64,000 nucleotides of DNA, taken from Desertivirga xinjiangensis (GTDB lineage Bacteria > Bacteroidota > Bacteroidia > Sphingobacteriales > Sphingobacteriaceae). The translations under genes and the position numbers were made by a program. Below, piece by piece: positions 1 through 7,204 of this stretch; position 1 is the stretch's first letter; every line of letters begins with the position of its first letter. The stretch lies in assembly GCF_024436435.1 (NCBI RefSeq), contig NZ_JAFMZP010000006.1:1-64000 (forward strand), given 5' to 3'. The notes under the pieces are model-generated. The model worked only from the letters and a program-made list of their open reading frames with translations, was not told the DNA's origin and ran no database searches.

Positions 1-57
1 GGACGCTAAAAGTAAAAGTTATGGAGCCGAATCTTTCAATCTGAGTATAAAAAAAAA

Positions 58-81
58 CGTCCCATAATTGCTTATGAGACG
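58..81 (-). terminator. Hairpin with a T-run on the minus strand
   Basis: A 10-bp stem (CGTCCCATAA / TTATGAGACG, one G-U pair) with loop TTGC. Read on the minus strand the stem is followed by a run of eight T, the form of a Rho-independent terminator. The rest of bases 1-223 shows no gene I can support. Confidence 0.4.
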
Positions 82-223
82 GCCTCTTTGGTTTAAAATC
101 AATGTTTTCACCTGTTTTGACGTAAAAACAGATCTTTTAATTATTTTAGAGCTGGGTACTCAATCTCAGTTTTACACTTAAAATTGATTAAAAATAATTG
201 ATAAAATTATAAACAGCCACGAG

Positions 224-733
224 GTGATAAATCGACGAAGACGAGCACAAATTAAGAAAGTCCTCGATTGGGTCGGAACCTCAATTGCTTTGATTGCGTT
301 ATCATTGGGCCTGTTTGGCAGTATAGCCGGAGCTGCTAATGATCTAGATCAAGCGATAACTTACACTGGTAGGGTCGAAGATAGTAGAGTCCTTTCACCA
401 AAGGGTAAATCAAATTTCTTTCTGAAATTAGACGGACTCGACACTAGGCTTAGGTGTTACCGCGCTTCTGGCAACTATTCAGATATTATCGATAACGTTC
501 AGGTTGGTGACATTGTAACCGTTTATTATTCCAATCACCAGGACACCTCCCTGGAGGTTTATCAGATCGAAAAGAATGGTAGAGTCATCTTGAATCATTC
601 AGAGTTTCGTACTAAATGGGTAGTTTGTTCTATAATAATCTTTGTAGGAATTATCTGGATAGTAGCATCTAGCTATATTAAACAGTCGGTATTAAGATGG
701 ATCAAGGTGTTCTTAACCAAACTTAGTTCATAG
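224..733 (+). CDS. Hypothetical two-helix membrane protein
   Basis: The 169-residue protein begins at a GTG codon and has a basic N-terminus (NRRRRAQIKK). A first membrane helix lies at about residues 17-38 and a second at about 129-150. The roughly 90 residues between them are rich in beta-forming residues (VQVGDIVTVYYS is typical of a small OB-like or beta-barrel fold) and would face one side of the membrane. I do not recognise the family. It stands alone in an AT-rich block of small unknown genes, followed by about 250 bp without a plus-strand gene. The GTG start is the only reasonable one that keeps the basic N-terminus and first helix. Confidence 0.6.
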   Translation: MINRRRRAQIKKVLDWVGTSIALIALSLGLFGSIAGAANDLDQAITYTGRVEDSRVLSPKGKSNFFLKLDGLDTRLRCYRASGNYSDIIDNVQVGDIVTVYYSNHQDTSLEVYQIEKNGRVILNHSEFRTKWVVCSIIIFVGIIWIVASSYIKQSVLRWIKVFLTKLSS

Positions 734-986
734 AATCGCGTGATTTATTAAAAGGTATAAGTGTCGATTAAAGTCATCCCTTGATTTCCATAAACTTTTC
801 AAAACTTACCTTTATAAGGAGACTTACAAAAAATTTCAATTTAATGGAAAATAGGGTTAAGCCTATGCTCAGATAATTATTTATCTCAAAGGGTTAAAGT
901 ATACCTTTTAATAAGAACCAGTGTATCCTTCTCACTAACTGAAACCCTTATGTCCGAAAACTACTTGAGTTCGTGATCTGCTACAT

Positions 987-1151
987 TTACGCTTTGCGAA
1001 AGAGATATATCGAAGCTGCACTAACCAAGACTGTACAGGTTAACATAAATGCTATCTCTTTGAATTGAGTTACGTCTTTAGCTACAAAAAAAGCCACCAG
1101 CATTATTAATAGCTCTGCTCCAACGATAAAAGAGATCTTCTGAGTAGTCAT
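987..1151 (-). CDS. Small two-helix membrane protein, 54 aa
   Basis: An ATG-initiated frame of 54 residues encodes two clear hydrophobic helices, about residues 7-24 (SFIVGAELLIMLVAFFVA) and 33-51, joined by a short polar turn (KDVTQFKE) and ending in a basic FRKA tail. It lies on the same strand as the HTH gene, about 100 bp downstream of it, so it may be the last gene of that operon. I do not recognise a family. The even helix-turn-helix membrane topology argues for a real product. The flanking 734-986 holds nothing else that I can support. Confidence 0.5.
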   Translation of the reverse strand: MTTQKISFIVGAELLIMLVAFFVAKDVTQFKEIAFMLTCTVLVSAASIYLFRKA

Positions 1152-1255
1152 AGTCTAACTTTTCACTAAGATATAATTAAATGCACAGTCAACAAAGTTT
1201 ACAATTACCGCAGGGTGCCGTTGATGGTTCTTCGTTAATAAATTCCAAATATCTA

Positions 1256-1462
1256 TTAGCTCCAGTCTGTCTCCTCTAATAAAAAGAGTGCCTCAACTTT
1301 AATATCTAAAGCATTAGCCAGCTTAAGAGATAGTAAAACGGATGGAACATACTTACTTACTTCTATCGAAATGATCGTCTGTCGAGATACACCGACCACA
1401 TCAGCTAACTGCGCTTGTGTCAGTTGCTTTTTTTGACGCTCTTCTCGTATGTTATTCTTCAA
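1256..1462 (-). CDS. XRE-family (Cro/CI) helix-turn-helix regulator
   Basis: A compact 68-residue DNA-binding protein. The HTH runs over about residues 4-60: NNIREERQKKQLTQAQLADV, then the recognition helix VSRQTIISIE and the C-terminal helices with KLANALDIKVEALF. The length and layout match the YozG-like single-domain regulators. A longer reading frame exists, but the family start falls at a TTG codon at 1462, giving MKNNIREERQ. That start lies inside the end of the upstream membrane gene (11-bp overlap), so translation is probably coupled. Such regulators usually repress their own operon, and a perfect palindrome sits in the operon promoter at 1935-1958. Confidence 0.85.
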   Translation of the reverse strand: MKNNIREERQKKQLTQAQLADVVGVSRQTIISIEVSKYVPSVLLSLKLANALDIKVEALFLLEETDWS

Positions 1463-1916
1463 TACGGTAATTCGAGTGAACAAAATAATTAAACCGGGCA
1501 ACGTAAGTCAACCAAAAAAGGAAAAGAGCCACAATAAAAAACAGCATTAGTAATCCCTCATTCGGTGACCCCAATATGACCATACTTAGGAACCCCACGA
1601 TAGTGAACACCAGTTGGACAAAGGCTGCAAATTGAAAGCTGTCTAACCTTAACTTATTAATCATTTCATCCTCCACTTTCTCTCTTGAAAAAGAGACGAA
1701 GTACATGCCAGCAAGGAAAGACAGAAATCCAACAGTAGCTAATATAACATTTACTGTGTGGAATAATGAGGCCATGGAAGATGTAGTGGCTGTACCAAAA
1801 ATAACGGTGAGCACTTTTGTAATGAAGCCGAATTGCATCAGTAGCCATACTGCGAAACCGAGTGGTGCAACCGTAGCTCCTATTTTCTTAAAGTAGTAAG
1901 GGAGAAGGAGATTCAT
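1452..1916 (-). CDS. Four-helix membrane protein paired with the HTH regulator
   Basis: From the ATG at 1916 the protein is 154 residues with about four membrane helices: near residues 14-32, 48-72, 90-112 and 120-143. It has a lysine-rich cytoplasmic loop (SFSREKVEDEMINKLR) in the middle. A longer frame runs back to 1964, but its extra N-terminus translates the promoter and operator, so it is rejected. Short multi-helix membrane proteins encoded directly before a YozG-like HTH regulator are a common pairing of unknown function in Bacteroidota and Firmicutes. It is the first gene of a likely three-gene operon with the regulator and the 54-residue membrane protein. Confidence 0.7.
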   Translation of the reverse strand: MNLLLPYYFKKIGATVAPLGFAVWLLMQFGFITKVLTVIFGTATTSSMASLFHTVNVILATVGFLSFLAGMYFVSFSREKVEDEMINKLRLDSFQFAAFVQLVFTIVGFLSMVILGSPNEGLLMLFFIVALFLFWLTYVARFNYFVHSNYRIEE

Positions 1917-1933
1917 AACATTCGTTTTTTTGT

Positions 1934-1965
1934 CAAATGTAAAGTATACTTTACATTTATCCAAA
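1934..1965 (-). promoter_or_regulatory. Bacteroidota-type promoter of the HTH operon
   Basis: On the minus strand a TTTG box (1962-1965) is followed after 20 bases by TACATTTG (1934-1941), an exact match to the Bacteroidota -7 box TAnnTTTG. The start codon follows 17 bases later. Confidence 0.65.
1935..1958. promoter_or_regulatory. 24-bp perfect palindromic operator
   Basis: Every base of 1935-1958 pairs with its mirror position; the half-site is AAATGTAAAGTA. The palindrome fills the space between the -33 and -7 boxes and overlaps the -7 box, so a bound protein would block RNA polymerase. The HTH regulator encoded in the operon is the natural candidate to bind here. Confidence 0.65.
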
Positions 1966-2055
1966 TCATTTTTTGATCTTTACAGCTACGTGTGTGAGGC
2001 GGGCGTAGTTTAAAAAGCACACCTATCATGAGGTAGATTTAATATGCTTACTGAT

Positions 2056-2394
2056 TCAATCCCAAACACTCACCTTACCCTCTGATCGCGGCTTAGAGAG
2101 GGATAAGCCTCGGTTTGGTCTTAAGTTCTCTGCTATCTTCAATCTTTGTCCATTCAACACATTAGCCGCAATCCCCAACCGCACAACCCTATGCAGGTCC
2201 ATCGGCATTCCGAATGACTGTGGGTTTGCATACAGTTCGCCAGATAACGTTTCGTTAATAAGCTTTCAGCACATTAACTCCACTTGCTCCAACGCACGCA
2301 GAGAATTACGGACACAACATATAATAAGAATGGCACCAGACATAAAAACCTGCGCTTCGCAATCTGTCATACAGTATGCTTTAACCAGCGTCAT
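2056..2394 (-). pseudogene. Decayed gene of unknown family, one internal stop
   Basis: A minus-strand frame of 113 codons starts at an ATG at 2394 and ends at 2056, broken by one in-frame TGA at 2266-2268. The part after the stop reads as ordinary protein (KLINETLSGELYANPQSFG, then MDLHRVVRLGIAANVLNGQR), which is why I treat it as a broken gene rather than noise. I do not recognise the family. It lies in a stretch (1965-2700) with no intact gene, inside the putative island, so decayed mobile-element cargo is a reasonable guess only. Confidence 0.4.
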
Positions 2395-2528
2395 TCTACA
2401 TAAAAGCTCTCAAGTCTCTCCAGGAACTTCACGTTCGTTCAGTATCTGTCGATCCTCACGCTTTTCTTGTTAGGCTCGCCTGCTGGTCGCAAAACACATC
2501 ACAACTGTCACAGCTTTTAGGCTGATGC

Positions 2529-2663
2529 TCAATCCTCAGGTAAATCAAAAGCAGCGCCAGTTTCTTGTGTGAACATACCAATGAACGTCCTACGGACTCC
2601 TCTCATTGGATGTTTTGCTCCACTCGCAGGACGGCTCGCTATGCATTCTTTGGAATAATATGG
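2529..2663 (-). pseudogene. Short coding remnant, 44 residues
   Basis: An open minus-strand frame without a start codon encodes a protein-like tail (CIASRPASGAKHPMRGVRRT ... FTQETGAAFDLPED) ending in TGA at 2529-2531. It looks like the C-terminal piece of a lost gene on the same strand as the broken frame at 2056-2394. I cannot assign it. Confidence 0.3.
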
Positions 2664-2722
2664 TTACTTTGGGGAAAGTTTAATCTACACTGCAGAAAAC
2701 ACTCATATTTAATTTCGACTTA

Positions 2723-2893
2723 ATGATTAGGGCTTCAAAACTTCTTATTTCAGTTGCAACTATGATTTTAGGGTACTTCTCCCTTGGCTGGGGTTTTGCA
2801 GAAGCACCTTATCCTATGAATAATATATTGTTCTTGGGTGGATTTGCTTTATTTATTATAGGAGGTGTTTACCTTTTAAAAGCAATGAAATGA
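2723..2893 (+). CDS. Small two-helix membrane protein, 56 aa
   Basis: An ATG frame of 56 residues begins MIRASKLLISVATMILGYFS and has helices at about residues 5-22 and 33-51, the second with a glycine-rich face (FLGGFALFIIGGVYLL). It ends in KAMK. It precedes the secreted TonB-C protein by about 90 bp on the same strand. No family is recognised. The helix pattern and a clean start and stop make it more likely real than not. Confidence 0.5.
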   Translation: MIRASKLLISVATMILGYFSLGWGFAEAPYPMNNILFLGGFALFIIGGVYLLKAMK

Positions 2894-2982
2894 ATCTGTT
2901 ATCAATCCAAAAAATAATTAACCCTTTAAAAAGGCTTTTTTGATAATATTCTGGATTTACTTTACATTGCTTAAAAATAATA

Positions 2983-3408
2983 ATGAAATCCTTATCGCTA
3001 TTTCTACTTGCTATCTTACTGATTACAACCAATTCAGAGGTTAAATCAGCCATTAAAAATTCATTTACCGTAAGTGACACCGTTTATTTTGAAACAGATG
3101 TCGATAAAAAGCCAGAACTAGCCAAAGGGACACAGGATCTTTATAAACAAGTTGCAAAGACCTTCCGATATCCAGCAGAAGCATTAAAGTATGGAGTACA
3201 AGGAAAAGTTCTGATACATCTCACAATATCTTCTGAAGGAAAACTTGTAGAGGTCTCTATAAAAAAGGGTTTAAACCCTGCAATTGATCAAAAGGTTATG
3301 CGGACCTTCAAAGCAATTAAAGGAGACTGGCTTCCAGGAGTGAAAAACAATCAGAAAGATAATACAAGATTCACCTTTCCGTTATCATTGAATTTACAAC
3401 CGTCGTGA
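2983..3408 (+). CDS. Secreted TonB C-terminal domain protein
   Basis: The 141-residue protein has an N-terminal signal peptide (hydrophobic residues 4-16, then EVKSAIKN). Its C-terminal half is a TonB-type energy-transducer fold: FRYPAEALKYGVQGKVLIHL, then ISSEGKLVEVSIKKGLNPAI, then the last strand ending FPLSLNLQPS. It lacks the membrane anchor plus proline-rich linker of a true TonB, so it is probably a free periplasmic relative. Stop and start of the next gene overlap by 4 bp (GTGA), so the two are translated together. Confidence 0.75.
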   Translation: MKSLSLFLLAILLITTNSEVKSAIKNSFTVSDTVYFETDVDKKPELAKGTQDLYKQVAKTFRYPAEALKYGVQGKVLIHLTISSEGKLVEVSIKKGLNPAIDQKVMRTFKAIKGDWLPGVKNNQKDNTRFTFPLSLNLQPS

Positions 3409-4049
3409 CCAATCACAATTGCATCTGCGCTCATCCAGATCATGCTATCCTTGAGTTTTATAGAGGTTATTTCGATACCGTTTATATTGCATTAAGTCCT
3501 TTCCAACAAGTTACAACAGGACAGACTCATCTTAAGTATGTTTCATGGGAAGAAGTCATTCGATTAACAGGATTCTCGGATATCAATCAACTAGATGTGG
3601 CCCTCAGAAGTGCTATTTACGGATTAAACGATACTCGTAAAAATGATTATGATGCTAATCATTTGAAGGCAGTCTGTGATGCAAATAATCTCCTCATACC
3701 AGGAGAAGGATATTTTCAGGACTCCATAAAGGATGAGATGCTTTTGAGTTTACAGGAGCAGGGTCACCATTATATGTTCGTGGGAGACGAACATGGGCTT
3801 GAGAGAAAAGCTGTATTTATACAAGATATGATTGATGGAACAGCAACAGTTGAACTCGAATATGCTGGTCACGAGAACTGGTATACTACTAAACATGAGA
3901 TATTGTATACCACCCATTGGGATAGTTTCTATACATTACTTTGTTCTAATAGGCAAACAGTTGACAGCATACTCGAGAATCATCGATTTGAAGGTTTTTA
4001 TTGCGATGATAAAACAACGATCTATTGGAGTTTAGGCGACATTAGGTAA
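3405..4049 (+). CDS. Hypothetical protein resembling DUF2711
   Basis: A 214-residue soluble protein without signal peptide or membrane helix, starting at a GTG that overlaps the stop of the TonB-C gene by 4 bp. The motifs YRGYFDTVYIALSPFQQ near the start, THWDSFYTLLCS around residue 170 and FEGFYCDDKTTIYWS near the end resemble the DUF2711 family as I remember it. No biochemical role is known to me for that family, and I see no catalytic signature. The tight coupling to a secreted protein is odd for a cytoplasmic product and may simply reflect island packing. The following 4050-4294 holds no gene I can support. Confidence 0.6.
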   Translation: MTNHNCICAHPDHAILEFYRGYFDTVYIALSPFQQVTTGQTHLKYVSWEEVIRLTGFSDINQLDVALRSAIYGLNDTRKNDYDANHLKAVCDANNLLIPGEGYFQDSIKDEMLLSLQEQGHHYMFVGDEHGLERKAVFIQDMIDGTATVELEYAGHENWYTTKHEILYTTHWDSFYTLLCSNRQTVDSILENHRFEGFYCDDKTTIYWSLGDIR

Positions 4050-4294
4050 TATTCTATTACAGTGGTTATTATGAAAATGAGAAACGTGTGGGATTCACTG
4101 ATGGTTATCACTAATGACTTCACAAACTTAAACTTGTGATCTGAACACGTTTAAACAAAAGCGCCAAGCGGGATCATTAGAAGCCAAGCCATTTAAAGGA
4201 GGTGAGTGAACTAACATTCGTAAATCGATTTTATATCCAAGAATTGTCCACCCTGTTATAAAGTGTTTTTTGAAAGTATTTTGGATAGTAGCTT

Positions 4295-4705
4295 ATGCAC
4301 CAGATTGAAGATATATACCAGTTTCTAGAGAAACACATCTATGATGAACCTGTAAAACCTGATTCAGACATCTTTGATGACTTTGGTTGTGTCGGTGATG
4401 ATTTCGATGAATTGATAGGAGACTATGCAACAACCTTTAAGGTTGATATGTCAGATTACCTCTGGTACTTTCATGGAGATGAAGAAGGAAACAACTTCTT
4501 AGCAATCCAGTTGGTCGATCCACCCTACAAACGGGTTAAGCGTATTCCTGTTACTCCAACCATGCTGCTAGACTTTGCTAATAGTGGTAAATGGAGTATT
4601 GAATATCCAGAACACACATTGCCAAAGAGAAGGTATGATATTCTTTTCAATCAGCTTTTGATAGTAGCTTTGGTGCTGTATGTGATTTACTCATTGGTGT
4701 TTTAA
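4295..4705 (+). CDS. DUF1493-like acidic protein with C-terminal membrane helix
   Basis: The 136-residue protein has a strongly acidic N-terminal half (PDSDIFDDFGCVGDDFDELI) resembling DUF1493, a family of small acidic proteins of unknown function with a weak likeness to acyl carrier proteins. A middle section follows (NFLAIQLVDPPYKRVKRIPV). A single membrane helix at the C-terminus (about residues 114-135) would tail-anchor it to the inner membrane. I see no phosphopantetheine serine motif. It sits among other small membrane proteins on the same strand. Confidence 0.6.
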   Translation: MHQIEDIYQFLEKHIYDEPVKPDSDIFDDFGCVGDDFDELIGDYATTFKVDMSDYLWYFHGDEEGNNFLAIQLVDPPYKRVKRIPVTPTMLLDFANSGKWSIEYPEHTLPKRRYDILFNQLLIVALVLYVIYSLVF

Positions 4706-4783
4706 TCTTGAGCATACTTTTTAAAAGCAAACTCGATAAGGCGATATGAAATATAATCTGAATGCAGTATCTTTCTCGTTGCT

Positions 4784-5431
4784 ATGACAAGTAAGTATAT
4801 TCAATACAGATGCTTCAACGATCCAGCCCTTGCAGAGGAGCTAACAGAGACCTTGAATTCAAATAATATTTCATTTATTACTGAAAACAACACTTCATCG
4901 TTCGATTTAACCTTCTCAAATAATGCATTAACGCAGGAATACATCATTAAGCTCAAAAGTGAAGACTTTGATCGAGCTAATGAATTATTAAAGAAAATTG
5001 CAGAGAAGGAGATTAAAGGGATAGATCAGGACCACTATTTGTATACTTTCACCGATGATGAATTAATTGATATCGTTAAAAAGCCTGATGAATGGAACTC
5101 GTTAGACTATGAGCTGGCTCTGAAGCTTTTAAAGGAAAGAGGTGTAGAAGTAGACCTTAATTCTATCAGACAAGAGCGTATTGCGGAGCTATTAAAACCA
5201 GAGGTTTCACAAAAGACCTGGATCATTATAGGGTACATATTTGTGGTTATTGTTCCTCTTATTACTCTATTGGTGGGTTATTTTTTAATGAATCAGAAAA
5301 AAACTTTGCCCAATGGAGAGAGAATTTACTCATATTCTGATCAAGATAGGAAACAGGGTAGAAATCTTTTTATTCTTGGAATTCTGGCTGTCGGTGTTGG
5401 TGTGTTATACAAGGTCTATATCAACATTTAA
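4784..5431 (+). CDS. DUF2007-like protein with two C-terminal membrane helices
   Basis: Of 215 residues, the first 75 (QYRCFNDPALAEELTETLNS to LLKKIAEKEI) resemble the DUF2007 'putative signal-transducing' fold, which is ferredoxin-like. The middle is helical (DDELIDIVKKPDEWNSLDYE, ALKLLKERGVEVD). Two membrane helices follow at about residues 146-169 and 192-211. This domain order is common in Bacteroidota hypothetical proteins. The next two small membrane genes follow at 12-bp spacings, so the three probably form an operon. Confidence 0.65.
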   Translation: MTSKYIQYRCFNDPALAEELTETLNSNNISFITENNTSSFDLTFSNNALTQEYIIKLKSEDFDRANELLKKIAEKEIKGIDQDHYLYTFTDDELIDIVKKPDEWNSLDYELALKLLKERGVEVDLNSIRQERIAELLKPEVSQKTWIIIGYIFVVIVPLITLLVGYFLMNQKKTLPNGERIYSYSDQDRKQGRNLFILGILAVGVGVLYKVYINI

Positions 5432-5443
5432 TAATATAATTTA

Positions 5444-5635
5444 ATGAGAGTATTTTTTGGGGTTATCCTGATCTTAGCTGGAATCTTTGTAATAGCATTC
5501 TGGGGAGCTGGTTCTCATGGACACATGAGATTCCGTTCCCATAAGACTGAAGATTGGTTCTTTCTGACATCATCTCTTATCCTACCACTAGTGGGGCTGT
5601 TCTTATTATTTTATAAGGTGATAGAAATCAATTAA
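5444..5635 (+). CDS. Small two-helix membrane protein, 63 aa
   Basis: Helices span about residues 3-21 (VFFGVILILAGIFVIAFWG) and 40-59, joined by a charged, histidine-containing loop (GSHGHMRFRSHKTEDWF). It starts 12 bp after the DUF2007-like gene and stops 12 bp before the next. The family is not recognised; operon position and topology support it as real. Confidence 0.55.
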   Translation: MRVFFGVILILAGIFVIAFWGAGSHGHMRFRSHKTEDWFFLTSSLILPLVGLFLLFYKVIEIN

Positions 5636-5647
5636 GTAACTATCAGG

Positions 5648-5905
5648 ATGAAAAGGTTTCTACTTTATACGGTCGGTGTGTTTATCCTGTTAACGGTAGT
5701 TTCCACACAGATACATACGACAGATTATGTCCAGCTATACGGTTATCCAAAATGGTTTCTTAAGTATCGGGGTACAGATTCAACTATTAATGAATGCCAG
5801 TCATACATACTTAGACCATTAAACCTTTTAATTGACCTTGGATGTGCTGCACTTCTAGGTGGATTTGCATGGTGGATCTCAATGTTCATTCAAAAACGTA
5901 TATAA
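5648..5905 (+). CDS. Small two-helix membrane protein, 85 aa
   Basis: The N-terminus is a hydrophobic segment (KRFLLYTVGVFILLTVVST) acting as signal or anchor, and a second helix lies at about residues 59-80. The section between them contains a single cysteine and aromatic residues (YGYPKWFLKYRGTDSTI) and is probably periplasmic. Last member of the 4784-5905 run. The following 240 bp up to the RadC-like gene holds no gene I can support. Confidence 0.55.
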   Translation: MKRFLLYTVGVFILLTVVSTQIHTTDYVQLYGYPKWFLKYRGTDSTINECQSYILRPLNLLIDLGCAALLGGFAWWISMFIQKRI

Positions 5906-6145
5906 GACTCCACATTATTTATTTAAAAGCAAACCTGTTATAGTAACTTGTAAAAAAAATGTGGAGGACTAAGAGGTAGGTTGGTTATCATTAATGTCTT
6001 ACACAAAGTTAGGCAAAGAGCTGCTGAAGCGTCCAAAAGATTGCCGAGCATAAACCCACAAACCATTACACACCCCATTTATATCGTTTCCTTTTGGACT
6101 TGATTGCTCTTTACCTGGATAGGTTCCATATTAATTCAAAACATT

Positions 6146-6607
6146 ATGGATACACAAATCAGACTATCTCAGGTAGCAGAGATTGAAGTAAGCTACAAGC
6201 CAAAGTTTAAAGCGTCAGAAAGACCAAGGATCACATGTTCGAAGGATTGTTACCAGATCTTATTACAACAATGGGATCATAATAAGTTAGAGCTCCAGGA
6301 ACAATTTAAAATCATGCTTCTAAACAGAGGTAACAAAGTTTTAGGAATAATGAATGTGTCAACTGGTGGAGTAAGTGGTACAATAGCAGACCCGAAGTTA
6401 ATCTTTGCAACTACTTTAAAAGCTACTGCATCCGGTATTATTCTCTCACATAATCACCCCAGTGGACAATTGAAGCCGAGTCAGGCTGATATAAACTTAA
6501 CGAAGAAGCTGAAAGATGGTGGAGCACTATTGGATATTGCGGTACTAGATCATTTGATTGTTACTTCAGAATCATATTATAGCTTTGCAGATGAAGGGAT
6601 CTTATAA
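6146..6607 (+). CDS. radC: RadC-like JAB/MPN domain protein
   Basis: A 153-residue RadC-family protein consisting of the MPN/JAB metalloprotease-like fold. The metal motif is complete: SHNHPSGQLKPSQAD supplies the two histidines and the aspartate. The preceding strand (VLGIMNVSTGGVSGTIADPK) is characteristic. The helix-hairpin-helix N-terminus of full-length RadC (about 220 residues) is missing, as in the short RadC copies carried by mobile elements. I chose the ATG at 6146 over an upstream frame because the family begins near it. Such genes commonly mark genomic islands; this one lies about 200 bp from a tRNA fragment. Its role in DNA repair is unproven. Confidence 0.85.
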   Translation: MDTQIRLSQVAEIEVSYKPKFKASERPRITCSKDCYQILLQQWDHNKLELQEQFKIMLLNRGNKVLGIMNVSTGGVSGTIADPKLIFATTLKATASGIILSHNHPSGQLKPSQADINLTKKLKDGGALLDIAVLDHLIVTSESYYSFADEGIL

Positions 6608-6813
6608 AATGATTGGAACATGATTTTCCAATCGTCAAAAAGACATGAGATGATAAATATTGTTCTAGAATGAAAAGGTTCATATATTTACCTAGTTTGT
6701 GTGAGCTTGGGTAAAGGCGGTGTACCTTCTGGTGTTCCGAGAATCATTAACACAAGCGACAATACAATTGATAATTAACAGATTATATAAAATAGACGGC
6801 AGGGCTACGTCTT

Positions 6814-6858
6814 CATGGCATGCAAGAGGTCATCGGTTCGACTCCGATATTCTCCACC
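6814..6858 (+). other. 3' half of a tRNA-Ala(GGC)-like gene; candidate attachment site
   Basis: From the anticodon loop (ATGGCAT, anticodon GGC at 6817-6819) onward the sequence is a good tRNA: 3' anticodon strand GCAAG, variable loop AGGTC, T-arm ATCGG-TTCGACT-CCGAT (6832-6848), acceptor strand ATTCTCC and discriminator A (6856). The 5' half is absent: the bases before the loop (TCTTC) do not pair with GCAAG. A tRNA kept only from the anticodon loop to the 3' end is the classic footprint of tyrosine-recombinase integration. It marks the right boundary of the accessory block. Confidence 0.6.
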
Positions 6859-6859
6859 G

Positions 6860-6892
6860 AAAAAAGCCTTTCAGCACTCTGAGGGGCTTTTT
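6860..6892 (+). terminator. Rho-independent terminator after the tRNA fragment
   Basis: AAAAAGCCTTTCAG and CTGAGGGGCTTTTT pair around the loop CACT, with two G-U pairs, followed by T residues. It lies between the tRNA-Ala remnant and tRNA-Val. Confidence 0.65.
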
Positions 6893-6898
6893 AACTAA

Positions 6899-6973
6899 GG
6901 GAGTTTAGCTCAGTTGGTTTAGAGCACTACCTCGACAAGGTAGGGGTCACTGGTTCGAGCCCAGTAATTCCCA
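6899..6973 (+). tRNA. tRNA-Val (anticodon GAC), copy 1
   Basis: A complete cloverleaf can be drawn: acceptor GGGAGTT/AATTCCC, D-stem GCTC/GAGC, anticodon stem CTACC/GGTAG with loop TCGACAA (anticodon GAC at 6934-6936), T-arm ACTGG-TTCGAGC-CCAGT, discriminator A at 6973. CCA is not encoded. Position 33 is C rather than the near-universal U; the second copy has the same base, so it is inherited rather than a recent error. Confidence 0.85.
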
Positions 6974-6981
6974 CAGAATGT

Positions 6982-7025
6982 AAAGCCCATTTGGAGACCC
7001 GTTGGGGGATTTGATGGGCTTTTTT
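6982..7025 (+). terminator. Terminator of the tRNA-Val transcript
   Basis: AAAGCCCAT (6982-6990) pairs with ATGGGCTTT (7014 onward) and is followed by T residues. Confidence 0.65.
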
Positions 7026-7204
7026 GTTTGGGGGAATGGTAGGAGTTGTTTACGGATCAGTGCCAAGAGCTGTGGACTAAGCGTAACCTGATGAGTCTGG
7101 GTTTACAATGAAATGATCCATAAGGAACCAAAGATATAAAACGGATCAAGTGGAAAGGTTGGGGGGGGCAGCTAAGCGCATTAATGCCAACTTTTTAAAA
7201 CGGT

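Noticed and set aside
1-67. Possible C-terminal end of a gene cut by the left edge
   Set aside because: Two short frames are open from the edge, but neither has enough sequence to recognise or choose.
1666-1896. Overlapping frames on both strands inside the HTH-linked membrane gene
   Set aside because: The 154-residue membrane frame has clear helices, the operon start and the promoter; the others have none of these.
6720-6908. 62-residue plus-strand frame
   Set aside because: It runs through the tRNA-Ala fragment, the terminator and into tRNA-Val, so it is not a protein gene.
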